A stretch of DNA of 17,222 nt, taken from NCBI GenBank assembly GCA_022402405.1, contig JAKRSG010000151.1, positions 1-17,222 on the forward strand. The letters run 5' to 3'. The first letter of the stretch is position 1; every line of letters begins with the position of its first letter. Shown piece after piece: positions 1 to 7,090 of the stretch. The notes under the pieces are model-generated. The model saw only the letters and a list, made by a program, of their open reading frames with translations. It did no database searches and was not told the origin of the DNA. This DNA is from Bacteroidia bacterium. Its GTDB lineage: Bacteria > Bacteroidota > Bacteroidia > UKL13-3. The position numbers were made by a program, and so were the translations under genes.

Positions 1-2
1 AA

Positions 3-290
3 TTGGTTCAGGCATTAAAAAATCAAGGCATAAAAATAGCCGCAGTTGAACAAGCCAATGGAAGCATCTCTTTAGAAAATTTCGATATATCTAATCAGTT
101 ACCTTTAGCACTTATTCTGGGAAATGAGGTGGCAGGTGTTCAGCAAGAATTAATAGATATGTGCGACTATTGCCTAGAAATACCGCAGTTTGGCACCAAA
201 CATTCGTTAAATGTGTCGGTGTCTTCTGGAATTGTGGTTTGGCATTTAGTAAACCAAATTTTACAAAAGCAACATATTAAACCAGAGTAA
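3..290 (+). CDS. SpoU/TrmH-family RNA 2'-O-methyltransferase, C-terminal part
   Basis: This is the last 95 residues of a SAM-dependent RNA ribose 2'-O-methyltransferase of the SPOUT (alpha/beta knot) class; the 5' part lies before the window. Two hallmark motifs are visible. Motif 2 is LILGNEVAGV (about residues 38-47), and motif 3 is the stretch with IPQFGTKHSLNVSVSSGI (about 60-77), whose Ser-Leu-Asn-Val core forms the SAM-binding knot. The substrate (tRNA or rRNA position) cannot be told from the C-terminus alone. The TTG at base 3 is simply the first in-frame codon, not a real start. Its 3' end overlaps the convergent bshC by 14 bp (277-290), so no separate terminator exists between them. 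Confidence 0.88.
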   Translation: MVQALKNQGIKIAAVEQANGSISLENFDISNQLPLALILGNEVAGVQQELIDMCDYCLEIPQFGTKHSLNVSVSSGIVVWHLVNQILQKQHIKPE

Positions 291-1875
291 GGTCCATTTT
301 GCCAGAGAATAGCTGAATATTATTAAGTAATGCAGATTTTATTTCAATATCTAAACTGGATTCAAACTGCATCAACGTTTCTATTCTTTCTTGCAAAACT
401 CCATCGGGGAAAAGCCTTGCACGTAACTTTAGCAATTTCTCAATCTGGGCTTCTTCATGCAACTCAGCTGCCTTTTTAAGGGCAGATGTTTTAGATTTAA
501 AAAAATCTTTATTTTGAAGTTTAAAGGCTAAAAATTCTTTACCCAAGGTTACATCTAATGCCTTAGCATGATCTACCACTTCCTGAATTTGATTTAAAAT
601 ATCCTCAAACTTTTCTGCAAATGAAATACCCTGAACTTGCTGAACGTATTTCTGAGTAAGCGTAGGTTCAGCCAGTAATAAATCTTTTAATTCTATGGGT
701 AATTTTGAAACTTTATCTTGTATATTTTTTTGAACCAAAACATTCATATACCTTAGTCCTACCAATGGAAACGGAACTTGGTAATGATCAAAAATAGGTT
801 TCAACTGAAGCCAATATGCCACCTCTGCTGGTCCGCCAAAATAAGCTAAATTAGGAAGAATAGTCTCTTGAAAAACGGGCCTTAAATTTACATTCGGACT
901 AAATCTCTCGGGATAATTTTCAATCTCATCGCTGAGTTCTGTTGTATTCCAAGTATAATCTCCAGCCACATATTTTCCATCGGCTTCTTTTTTTATAATA
1001 CTCCTAACATCCGAAGCATCTAAATAAAAAAAGTTCGATGGTCGGGCATGTATTTGTAATTTATAATGCTGATCCAAAACCTTATCAGACTCCACCTGAA
1101 CAGCGTAAGTCTCTTGATTAATCAAATCTGCATGTATTATCGATTTAATTTCTTGTTTAAATTCTTTTGCGTTTGGATCTAAAATTACCAAACCAAAGTC
1201 TTTGAACAAATCATGGTATAATCTAATGCTCGCTTCTGCCAAATTCCCTTCTTTAAGATAGGCATTTTTTATAGCATTGACCCAAGTTTTGGCCGTTTCT
1301 TTCTGACCCAATAACTCACATAATTGAGATACTAATTCATCGATTTCACTTAGATTGATTTTTCCGGTAGCTTTTGACAGACTATCCTTTTCCCAACTTA
1401 ATTTTTTATTGAATAGGAATGTAGTTTTTATCTCTTCAAAATCGTGATCTTCTGAAGCCAACCATAGAACTGGAACATAGTTGTTTTGAGGAAATGTATT
1501 CTTTAATTCTAGTGACAATTTAATGGCACTAAGAATTTTATAACTCATAAATAATGTACCACCAAACATGCTTAGTTGATGTCCGGTTGTAATAGTAAAC
1601 GTATTTAATTCTAATAAATGCCTAATATTATCATGAACCTTTTTGGCATCATCTAATTGCACCTGAGCCTTGGAATATTGTTCATGCAAATGTTTTACCA
1701 ACACCTCTCTCCTCACCCTATCAAATACCCTTTTTTCTTGAGCTTTTTCTATGCCATCCATTTCGTGCCATTGAGAAACGAATGATTGCAAATTTTCCGA
1801 TTTACTCATATAATCCTTCACAATTGGAGGGATAAAAGTAGTTTCGGAAAGAGCTATTTGTTGAACAATTTCCAT
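277..1875 (-). CDS. bshC: Bacillithiol biosynthesis protein BshC (putative cysteine-adding enzyme)
   Basis: BshC is the last enzyme of bacillithiol synthesis, proposed to add cysteine to glucosaminyl-malate; bacillithiol is the main low-molecular-weight thiol in Firmicutes and many Bacteroidota. The 532 residues match the usual family length. Recognisable family blocks are TTGHQLSMFGGTLFMSYK (about 96-113, the Rossmann-type nucleotide-binding region), VPVLWLASEDHDFEEI (about 134-149), and a later block with YFGGPAEVAYWLQLKPIFD. The C-terminal part is Lys/Glu/Leu-rich and probably coiled coil, as in the known BshC fold. The ATG at 1873-1875 lies two bases after the rimO stop codon, so the two are probably cotranscribed. 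The stop lies inside the convergent methyltransferase gene. No bshA or bshB is in the window; they are normally elsewhere in Bacteroidota genomes. Confidence 0.93.
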   Translation of the reverse strand: MEIVQQIALSETTFIPPIVKDYMSKSENLQSFVSQWHEMDGIEKAQEKRVFDRVRREVLVKHLHEQYSKAQVQLDDAKKVHDNIRHLLELNTFTITTGHQLSMFGGTLFMSYKILSAIKLSLELKNTFPQNNYVPVLWLASEDHDFEEIKTTFLFNKKLSWEKDSLSKATGKINLSEIDELVSQLCELLGQKETAKTWVNAIKNAYLKEGNLAEASIRLYHDLFKDFGLVILDPNAKEFKQEIKSIIHADLINQETYAVQVESDKVLDQHYKLQIHARPSNFFYLDASDVRSIIKKEADGKYVAGDYTWNTTELSDEIENYPERFSPNVNLRPVFQETILPNLAYFGGPAEVAYWLQLKPIFDHYQVPFPLVGLRYMNVLVQKNIQDKVSKLPIELKDLLLAEPTLTQKYVQQVQGISFAEKFEDILNQIQEVVDHAKALDVTLGKEFLAFKLQNKDFFKSKTSALKKAAELHEEAQIEKLLKLRARLFPDGVLQERIETLMQFESSLDIEIKSALLNNIQLFSGKMDLTLV

Positions 1876-1877
1876 GC

Positions 1878-3191
1878 TTATTTTACTATCGTACCGTATA
1901 AGTCAAAATCCTCTGCAGAATCAATATGCACCATAGCAAAATCGCCAATACGCACATAATTATCTTTTGCCGAAACCAACACTTCATTATCCACTTCCGG
2001 ACTATCAAATTCGGTTCGGCCAATAAAATAACCACCCTCTTTACGATCAAATAATACTTTCAGCGTTTTACCTACTCTGGTTTTATTTATTTCGGTACTT
2101 ATTTCTTGTTGCAACTCCATAATTATAGCTGCTCTTTCCTCCTTCACCTCTTGCGGAACATCATCTTCTAAAGTACCTGCATGCGTACCTTCTTCATGGG
2201 AGTAAGTAAAAATACCAAGCCTATCAAATTTATTACGCATCACAAAATCGCATAAATCTTTAAAATCTTGCTCGGTTTCGCCGGGGTGACCTGCGATTAA
2301 AGTAGTTCTAATAGCAATTCCAGGTACTTTTTCTCTTATGGTCTGAACCAAATCCTCCGTGCGCTGACGAGTAATTCCCCTGCGCATAATTTTAAGCATA
2401 TTATCGCTCACATGTTGAAGTGGGATATCGATGTATTTACAAATATTATCGCGTTCAGCCATTACCTCGAGTGCATCTAGCGGGAATTGCGAAGGGTAAG
2501 CATAATGTAAACGAATCCACTCAACACCCGGAATATCTGAGATTCTACGAAGCAACTCGGCAAGTTTTCTTTCGCCATATAAATCTAAGCCATAATAGGT
2601 ACTATCTTGAGCTATGAGTAAAATTTCTTTGGTGCCATTTTTAACTAAACCTTTCACTTCAGCTTCAATTTGCTCAAACGATTTAGAAACATGTTTACCG
2701 CGCATAATTGGAATAGCACAGAAAGAACAAGGTCTATCACAGCCCTCAGAAATTTTCAAATAGGCATAATGAGAAGGAGTTGTTATCAACCTCTCGCCAA
2801 TTAGTTCATGTTTATAATCGGCTCCAAGAGTCTTTAATAATTGAGGTAAATGTGTTGTGCCAAAATATTGGTCAACTTCCGGAATTTCTTTTTCTAAATC
2901 TGGTTTATAGCGCTGAGAAAGACAACCCGTAACATATAACTTTTCTATCTCTCCAGCCTCTTTGGCCTCGGCCCAACGAACGATGGTATTAATGCTCTCT
3001 TCTTTGGCATTATCAATAAACCCGCAGGTATTAATAATAACGATATTTGCATCGTCTTTATCCGACTCGTGTTCAACAACAAAGTTGTTTGCTTTTAACT
3101 GACTATAAAGTTCCTCACTATCTACAATATTTTTGGAACAACCTAAGGTTATAATATTAACCTTATCTTTTCTTAATGTTTTAGTTTTCAA
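1878..3191 (-). CDS. rimO: Ribosomal protein S12 methylthiotransferase RimO (radical SAM)
   Basis: RimO adds a methylthio group to the beta carbon of a conserved aspartate of ribosomal protein S12, using two 4Fe-4S clusters and SAM. Domains in order: an N-terminal MTTase (UPF0004) domain with cluster-ligand cysteines C18 (TLGCSKNIVDS), C56 (NTCGFI) and C90 (TGCLSQRY); a radical-SAM core with C151-x3-C155-x2-C158 in SEGCDRPCSFCAIP; and a C-terminal TRAM-like domain of about 65 residues ending in DLYGTIVK. At 437 residues it has the full family length. The TLGCSKN N-terminus separates RimO from the tRNA enzyme MiaB. It lies 4 bp after ftsY and 2 bp before bshC, so it is part of one leftward operon. 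Confidence 0.95.
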   Translation of the reverse strand: MKTKTLRKDKVNIITLGCSKNIVDSEELYSQLKANNFVVEHESDKDDANIVIINTCGFIDNAKEESINTIVRWAEAKEAGEIEKLYVTGCLSQRYKPDLEKEIPEVDQYFGTTHLPQLLKTLGADYKHELIGERLITTPSHYAYLKISEGCDRPCSFCAIPIMRGKHVSKSFEQIEAEVKGLVKNGTKEILLIAQDSTYYGLDLYGERKLAELLRRISDIPGVEWIRLHYAYPSQFPLDALEVMAERDNICKYIDIPLQHVSDNMLKIMRRGITRQRTEDLVQTIREKVPGIAIRTTLIAGHPGETEQDFKDLCDFVMRNKFDRLGIFTYSHEEGTHAGTLEDDVPQEVKEERAAIIMELQQEISTEINKTRVGKTLKVLFDRKEGGYFIGRTEFDSPEVDNEVLVSAKDNYVRIGDFAMVHIDSAEDFDLYGTIVK

Positions 3192-3195
3192 ATCC

Positions 3196-4149
3196 CTAAT
3201 TTTTAAATAATGAATCTACAAACTCATGTTTGTTAAACAGCTGTAAATCCTCAATTCCTTCTCCCACACCGATGTATTTTACTGGTATTTTAAATTGATC
3301 TGCCACACCAATTACCACACCACCTTTAGCTGTTCCATCGAGTTTTGTTAAGGCAAGAGCATTAACTTCTGTAGCAGCGGTAAAATGTTTGGCTTGTTCA
3401 AAAGCATTTTGCCCAGTACTGGCATCTAGAACCAAAAGCACTTCATTGGGAGCTGTAGGAATTACTTTTTGCATAACACGCTTAATCTTACTTAACTCAT
3501 CCATCAGACCAATCTTATTATGTAATCTTCCGGCAGTATCTATGATTACCACATCTGCATCCATTTCTACTGCCCTCTGAACGGTATCAAAAGCCACTGA
3601 AGCAGGGTCTGTATTCATTCCATGTGAAATAACAGGTACATCATTTCTAGTTCCCCAAATTTTAAGCTGCTCAACGGCTGCGGCTCTGAAGGTATCTGCT
3701 GCACCTAATACAACTTTTTTGCCTGCCTTTTTATATTGGTTGGCCATTTTACCAATAGTGGTAGTTTTACCTACACCATTTACACCAACAACCATAACTA
3801 CATAAGGTTTTGCCCCCTTAAGGTCGGTAAAATCGGTTGGAATATCCGATTTATTCTCTTCCATAAGTTTGCTAACCTCATCTTTAAGCAAACTATTCAA
3901 TTCAGAAACATTGATATATTTATCAGAAGCAACACGCTTTTGAAGTCGGTCTATAATTTTAAGTGTGGTTTCAATACCCACATCACTCGTTACCAATATT
4001 TCTTCTAAATCGTCTAAGAAAGCATCATCCACTGTGCTTTTACCTACAATGGCTTTACTGATTTTATCGAATAAACTCGACTTAGTTTTCTCCAAACCTT
4101 GGTCGAGTTTTTCTTTCTTTTCTTTGCTAAAAAAACTAAAAATTCCCAT
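3196..4149 (-). CDS. ftsY: Signal recognition particle receptor FtsY
   Basis: FtsY is the SRP receptor GTPase that docks ribosome-SRP complexes at the inner membrane. The 317-residue protein starts with a short basic amphipathic helix (GIFSFFSKEKKEK), likely the membrane-targeting element, followed by a helical N domain and the NG GTPase domain. GTPase motifs: G1 GVNGVGKTT (122-130), the insertion-box region DTFRAAAVEQL (152-162), G3 DTAGR (204-208), and G4 TKLDG (268-272). The long acidic A domain of E. coli FtsY is missing, as in many Bacteroidota. The start chosen is ATG at 4147-4149: an in-frame extension upstream to 4182 would begin inside a terminator hairpin and adds only MLFLFYSNQKK. 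Four bases separate it from rimO downstream. Confidence 0.95.
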   Translation of the reverse strand: MGIFSFFSKEKKEKLDQGLEKTKSSLFDKISKAIVGKSTVDDAFLDDLEEILVTSDVGIETTLKIIDRLQKRVASDKYINVSELNSLLKDEVSKLMEENKSDIPTDFTDLKGAKPYVVMVVGVNGVGKTTTIGKMANQYKKAGKKVVLGAADTFRAAAVEQLKIWGTRNDVPVISHGMNTDPASVAFDTVQRAVEMDADVVIIDTAGRLHNKIGLMDELSKIKRVMQKVIPTAPNEVLLVLDASTGQNAFEQAKHFTAATEVNALALTKLDGTAKGGVVIGVADQFKIPVKYIGVGEGIEDLQLFNKHEFVDSLFKN

Positions 4150-4171
4150 TTTTTTCTGATTAGAATAAAAC

Positions 4172-4203
4172 AAAAAAAGCACTCTGTAAAAACAGAATGC
4201 TTT
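4172..4203 (-). terminator. Rho-independent terminator after the rpmB-rpmG-DUF4295 genes
   Basis: Read on the minus strand there is an 11-bp stem (AAAGCATTCTG pairing with CAGAGTGCTTT, one T-G wobble), a 6-base loop, and then a run of seven T (4178-4172, partly shared with the stem base). Arms are 4193-4203 and 4176-4186. It starts 24 bases after the DUF4295 stop and ends about 20 bases before the ftsY start. It should end or attenuate the abundant ribosomal-protein transcript before the less needed ftsY-rimO-bshC. Confidence 0.8.
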
Positions 4204-4226
4204 ATTGAATGTGTATATTCAAAATA

Positions 4227-4379
4227 TTATTTCTTGAAGTGTGTTTTCACATCTTCATTTGGAATAATTTCTGCCTTAAATGAATAAGAACCTTTTGCAT
4301 TTTTTACAGCTCTGTAAACTTTTGCGAAGTCTTTTCCAGCTCCGGCGGTTTTTAATGTAGCAACTACTTTCTTAGCCAT
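4227..4379 (-). CDS. DUF4295-family small basic protein
   Basis: This 50-residue ORF begins MAKKVVATLKTAGAGKDF and ends in KTHFKK. It is lysine-rich (pI clearly basic) and has no cysteines, signal peptide or membrane segment. I recognise it as the DUF4295 type, a Bacteroidota-restricted small protein that sits directly behind rpmG and before ftsY; the function is not established to my knowledge. Its position 7 bp after the L33 gene, before a shared terminator, and its basic composition suggest a ribosome-associated role, but that is inference. The start is ATG at 4377-4379 and the stop is TAA at 4227-4229. Confidence 0.88.
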   Translation of the reverse strand: MAKKVVATLKTAGAGKDFAKVYRAVKNAKGSYSFKAEIIPNEDVKTHFKK

Positions 4380-4386
4380 GACTTAA

Positions 4387-4569
4387 TTATTTAATTTCTT
4401 TGTGAACAGTTACCTTTTTCATGATTGGGTTGTACTTTTTCAACTCCAAACGCTCGGTGGTATTTTTACGATTTTTAGTAGTAATATATCTTGAAGTTCC
4501 AGGCAAACCAGATGTTTTGTGCTCGGTACACTCCATTATTACTTGAATTCTATTTCCTTTTCTTGCCAT
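4387..4569 (-). CDS. rpmG: 50S ribosomal protein L33 (zinc-free form)
   Basis: L33 is a small protein of the large ribosomal subunit near the E site. The 60 residues include the characteristic SRYITTKNRKNTTERLELKKYNP core and end with HKEIK. Zinc-binding L33 has two CxxC pairs; here only C14 of the first pair remains (ECTEH) and the second pair is replaced (YNPIMKK), so this is the C-minus form that does not bind zinc. It lies 13 bp after rpmB and 7 bp before the DUF4295 gene in one transcript. Confidence 0.95.
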   Translation of the reverse strand: MARKGNRIQVIMECTEHKTSGLPGTSRYITTKNRKNTTERLELKKYNPIMKKVTVHKEIK

Positions 4570-4582
4570 TGCTTATTTCTCC

Positions 4583-4813
4583 TTAAATTTTTCCGTTACG
4601 GATATAATCGTTTAAAACGGCAGTAATGCCCTTTTTATTAATGGTTTTTATCGCTTTAGTAGAAACCTTCAAGGTTATCCAGCGGTCTTCTTCAGGAATG
4701 AAGAACTTCTTCTCCTGTAAATTTGGGTAAAAGCGACGCTTAGTCTTACGGTTTGAGTGAGACACATTATTACCCACCATTGGGCGCTTACCGGTTAAAT
4801 CACATACTCTCAT
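4583..4813 (-). CDS. rpmB: 50S ribosomal protein L28
   Basis: L28 is a large-subunit ribosomal protein. The 76 residues start MRVCDLTGKRPMVGNNVSHS, the family signature (CxxTGK, GNxVSHSxxKTKR), and continue with KRRFYPNLQ and a region containing RWITLKVSTKAIKTI. There is one N-terminal cysteine (C4) and no second zinc pair. It is the first gene of the leftward cluster; a promoter-like site sits about 27 bp upstream of its ATG (4811-4813). Confidence 0.96.
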   Translation of the reverse strand: MRVCDLTGKRPMVGNNVSHSNRKTKRRFYPNLQEKKFFIPEEDRWITLKVSTKAIKTINKKGITAVLNDYIRNGKI

Positions 4814-4839
4814 GACAATATTTTCTTCAAAAAGGACTG

Positions 4840-4870
4840 CAAATATGAGGCTTTTTTATTTAAAAACAAT
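4840..4870 (-). promoter_or_regulatory. Bacteroidota-type promoter for rpmB
   Basis: On the minus strand, ATTG (4870-4867), 19 bases, then CATATTTG (4847-4840) matches the Bacteroidota sigma-ABfr pattern TTTG / TAnnTTTG with one mismatch in each element. Transcription would begin near 4833, giving a leader of about 20 bases before the rpmB ATG. The rest of the 4814-5060 gap is AT-rich and holds no gene that I can support. Confidence 0.5.
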
Positions 4871-5012
4871 AATTTTAAAAAACTTTTCACAGTGTTTTTA
4901 AAAACGTCTGATTTTCAAAACACCTAAAAAGTATTAATCTATTTGTTTTCAATTAAATAAACTATTCCTCACCCTAGAAACGGGGTTGCAATATCGTTAT
5001 TTTTTTTATGAA

Positions 5013-5044
5013 CTTGGCAGTTCTAACAAAATTAATTTGTTTTG
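5013..5044 (+). promoter_or_regulatory. Weak promoter-like site before the enoyl-CoA hydratase gene
   Basis: CTTG (5013-5016), 20 bases, then TTGTTTTG (5037-5044) fits the TTG / TAnnTTTG spacing with one mismatch in the -7 box. An alternative -7 box, TTAATTTG, lies at 5032-5039 with shorter spacing. The leader would be only about 10 bases. This is a weak call. Confidence 0.25.
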
Positions 5045-5060
5045 CCTAAATTTTAATAAC

Positions 5061-5840
5061 ATGGAATTCGAATTCATTTTAGTGAACCCAACTTTTGCTC
5101 AGCACGTAGCACTTATACAACTAAACAGACCTAAAGAATTAAACGCTCTGAACCTACAATTAATGCTAGAATTGAAACAAGCATTAGCGCATTTAGACGA
5201 CCAAGATGAAGTAAGGTGTATTATAATTACTGGAAATCAGCAAGCATTTGCCGCTGGTGCAGATATCAAACAGATGGAAAGCAGAACGCCTATAGACTTG
5301 CTTAAAATAGATCAGTTCGAAACTTGGGATCAAATTAGAAAAACTAAAAAGCCCATCATCGCTGCTGTGTCTGGCTTTGCCTTGGGTGGTGGTTGCGAAT
5401 TGGCCATGACCTGCGACATGATAATCGCCTCCGAAACCGCAAAATTTGGTCAGCCCGAAATAAAAATTGGCATTATGCCAGGAGCAGGTGGTACCCAAAG
5501 ATTAACCAGAGCTATTGGAAAGGCCAATGCTATGGAGTTGGTGTTAACCGGAAAGTTTATTGGTGCCGAAGAAGCTAAAAGTTTAGGACTAATAAACCGT
5601 GTAGTGCCAGAAGAATTATACTTAGACGAAGCACTAAAATTAGCCAAAGAAATTGCTCAGATGAGTCCGATTGCCGTAAGACTTGCCAAAGAAAGTGTAA
5701 ACAAAGCCTTTGAAAGTGGTTTGCAAGAAGGCTTATACTTTGAACGTAAAAACTTTTACATGACCTTTGCAAGCGAAGACCAAAAAGAAGGCATGAGTGC
5801 TTTTGTAGAAAAAAGAAAAGCAGAATTTAAGGGCAAGTAA
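5061..5840 (+). CDS. Enoyl-CoA hydratase (crotonase family)
   Basis: Enoyl-CoA hydratases add water across the trans-2 double bond of acyl-CoA in beta-oxidation and related pathways. The 259-residue protein has the oxyanion-hole segment AFAAGADIKQM (62-72), GFALGGGCELAMTCD (105-119) with the first catalytic Glu at 113, and FGQPEIKIGIMPGAGGTQRL (129-148) with the second at Glu133. Having both glutamates argues for a true hydratase and not an isomerase or dehalogenase. The C-terminal helices are complete (ending FVEKRKAEFKGK). The start is ATG 5061; an in-frame TTG at 4986 would add 25 residues not typical of the family. queA follows after 23 bp in the same direction, so cotranscription is likely although the functions are unrelated. 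Confidence 0.92.
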   Translation: MEFEFILVNPTFAQHVALIQLNRPKELNALNLQLMLELKQALAHLDDQDEVRCIIITGNQQAFAAGADIKQMESRTPIDLLKIDQFETWDQIRKTKKPIIAAVSGFALGGGCELAMTCDMIIASETAKFGQPEIKIGIMPGAGGTQRLTRAIGKANAMELVLTGKFIGAEEAKSLGLINRVVPEELYLDEALKLAKEIAQMSPIAVRLAKESVNKAFESGLQEGLYFERKNFYMTFASEDQKEGMSAFVEKRKAEFKGK

Positions 5841-5863
5841 TTTTTCTGAATACAACCTTATAG

Positions 5864-7090
5864 ATGAACCCTAAAGACATTTCTATCAGCGATTTTTCTT
5901 ACGATTTACCCGACGATAAAATTGCTAAACATCCATTAGATAATAGAGATCAGAGTAAATTATTAGTTTGGCAAAATGAACAGATTAGCGACCGAAACTT
6001 TTGGGAGCTACCTGAGATTTTGCTCCAAAATTCGCACTTATTTTTTAATAATACCAAGGTAGTTCATGCCAGGCATATTTTTACCAAAGATAGCGGGGCA
6101 AAAATAGAGATATTTTGCCTCGAACCTATAGATGGAAACTACCAAAAAGCCTTTGGAAACAGAGGCAATAGCGAATGGAAATGTATATTGGGCAACTCCA
6201 AAAGATGGAAATCTGGCTTGCTTACGAAACTTGCTTTTGTAAACAATACCGAATTAACCATCCAAGCAGAAATGCTTTCCCAAGAAGGTCAATTTGCCCA
6301 TATTCGCTTTACTTGGAACAAGGCAGAGATAGCCTTTGGAGATTTATTGAGCGAAACAGGAATTTTGCCTTTGCCACCTTACTTAAACAGAGAGGCAGAA
6401 AAAAAAGACGAGGTACAATACCAAACAACCTATGCCAAAGAAGAAGGCTCTGTAGCTGCACCAACAGCTGGATTGCACTTTACTGAGGAAACCTTTGAGC
6501 AGCTAAAAGAACGAAGTATTTTTACCACTGAAATCACTTTGCATGTTGGAGCGGGCACTTTTTTACCTGTTAAAGCCAGTAAAATGCAGGAGCATGAAAT
6601 GCACCGCGAACACATGGAAATTTCATTGGAGGCCATAGATAAGTTGCTCGAGAGCCTTCAACAAAAACGCTGCATCATTCCCGTTGGAACCACTTCTATG
6701 CGTTCGCTAGAAACTTTATATTGGTATGGAGTAAAGCTAATGAATAATAAGGAAAAAGCATTCCAATTTAGCCTAAGCCAATGGGAGCCATATGATTTGG
6801 TTCAGACCGTAAAAGCAAAGGATGCTATAGCCGAATTAGCAAAGTACATGAGAGAAAACTCTATACCAATGCTCTATGGTTCTACGCAATTATTGATTGC
6901 CCCAGGCTATCAAATGCGCATTTGTGAGGCGATTATCACCAATTTTCATCAGCCACAAAGTACTCTATTATTATTGGTATCTGTGATGGTAGGTGAAAAA
7001 TGGCGAGATATTTATGAACATGCCTTGCAGCACAATTATCGCTTTTTAAGCTTTGGCGATAGCAGTATTTTATTCAAAACAAAGAATTAA
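5864..7090 (+). CDS. queA: tRNA preQ1(34) S-adenosylmethionine ribosyltransferase-isomerase QueA
   Basis: QueA transfers and isomerises the ribosyl group of SAM onto preQ1 at tRNA position 34, making epoxyqueuosine. The 408 residues open with the family N-terminus (FSYDLPDDKIAKHPLDNRDQ, 11-30) and contain LPPYLNREAEKKDEVQYQTTY (about 170-190) and GSVAAPTAGLHFTEE (195-209), the most diagnostic block, followed by HVGAGTFLPVK. Later blocks are VGTTSMRSLE and TNFHQPQSTLLLLVSVMVG. It is somewhat longer than the roughly 340-residue E. coli enzyme, with extra residues in the regions around 90-125 and 290-320. Its TAA stop (7088-7090) overlaps the stop of the convergent antiporter gene in the palindrome TTAA. 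Confidence 0.95.
   Translation: MNPKDISISDFSYDLPDDKIAKHPLDNRDQSKLLVWQNEQISDRNFWELPEILLQNSHLFFNNTKVVHARHIFTKDSGAKIEIFCLEPIDGNYQKAFGNRGNSEWKCILGNSKRWKSGLLTKLAFVNNTELTIQAEMLSQEGQFAHIRFTWNKAEIAFGDLLSETGILPLPPYLNREAEKKDEVQYQTTYAKEEGSVAAPTAGLHFTEETFEQLKERSIFTTEITLHVGAGTFLPVKASKMQEHEMHREHMEISLEAIDKLLESLQQKRCIIPVGTTSMRSLETLYWYGVKLMNNKEKAFQFSLSQWEPYDLVQTVKAKDAIAELAKYMRENSIPMLYGSTQLLIAPGYQMRICEAIITNFHQPQSTLLLLVSVMVGEKWRDIYEHALQHNYRFLSFGDSSILFKTKN

Noticed and set aside
2420..2617. Plus-strand reading frames inside rimO, ftsY, queA, the antiporter and the M23 gene
   Set aside because: They are shadows of strongly supported genes in other frames; none shows a recognisable domain, signal or start site.
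4986..5060. N-terminal extension of the enoyl-CoA hydratase from TTG 4986
   Set aside because: The extra 25 residues do not fit the crotonase N-terminus, and ATG 5061 gives the usual length and starting strand.
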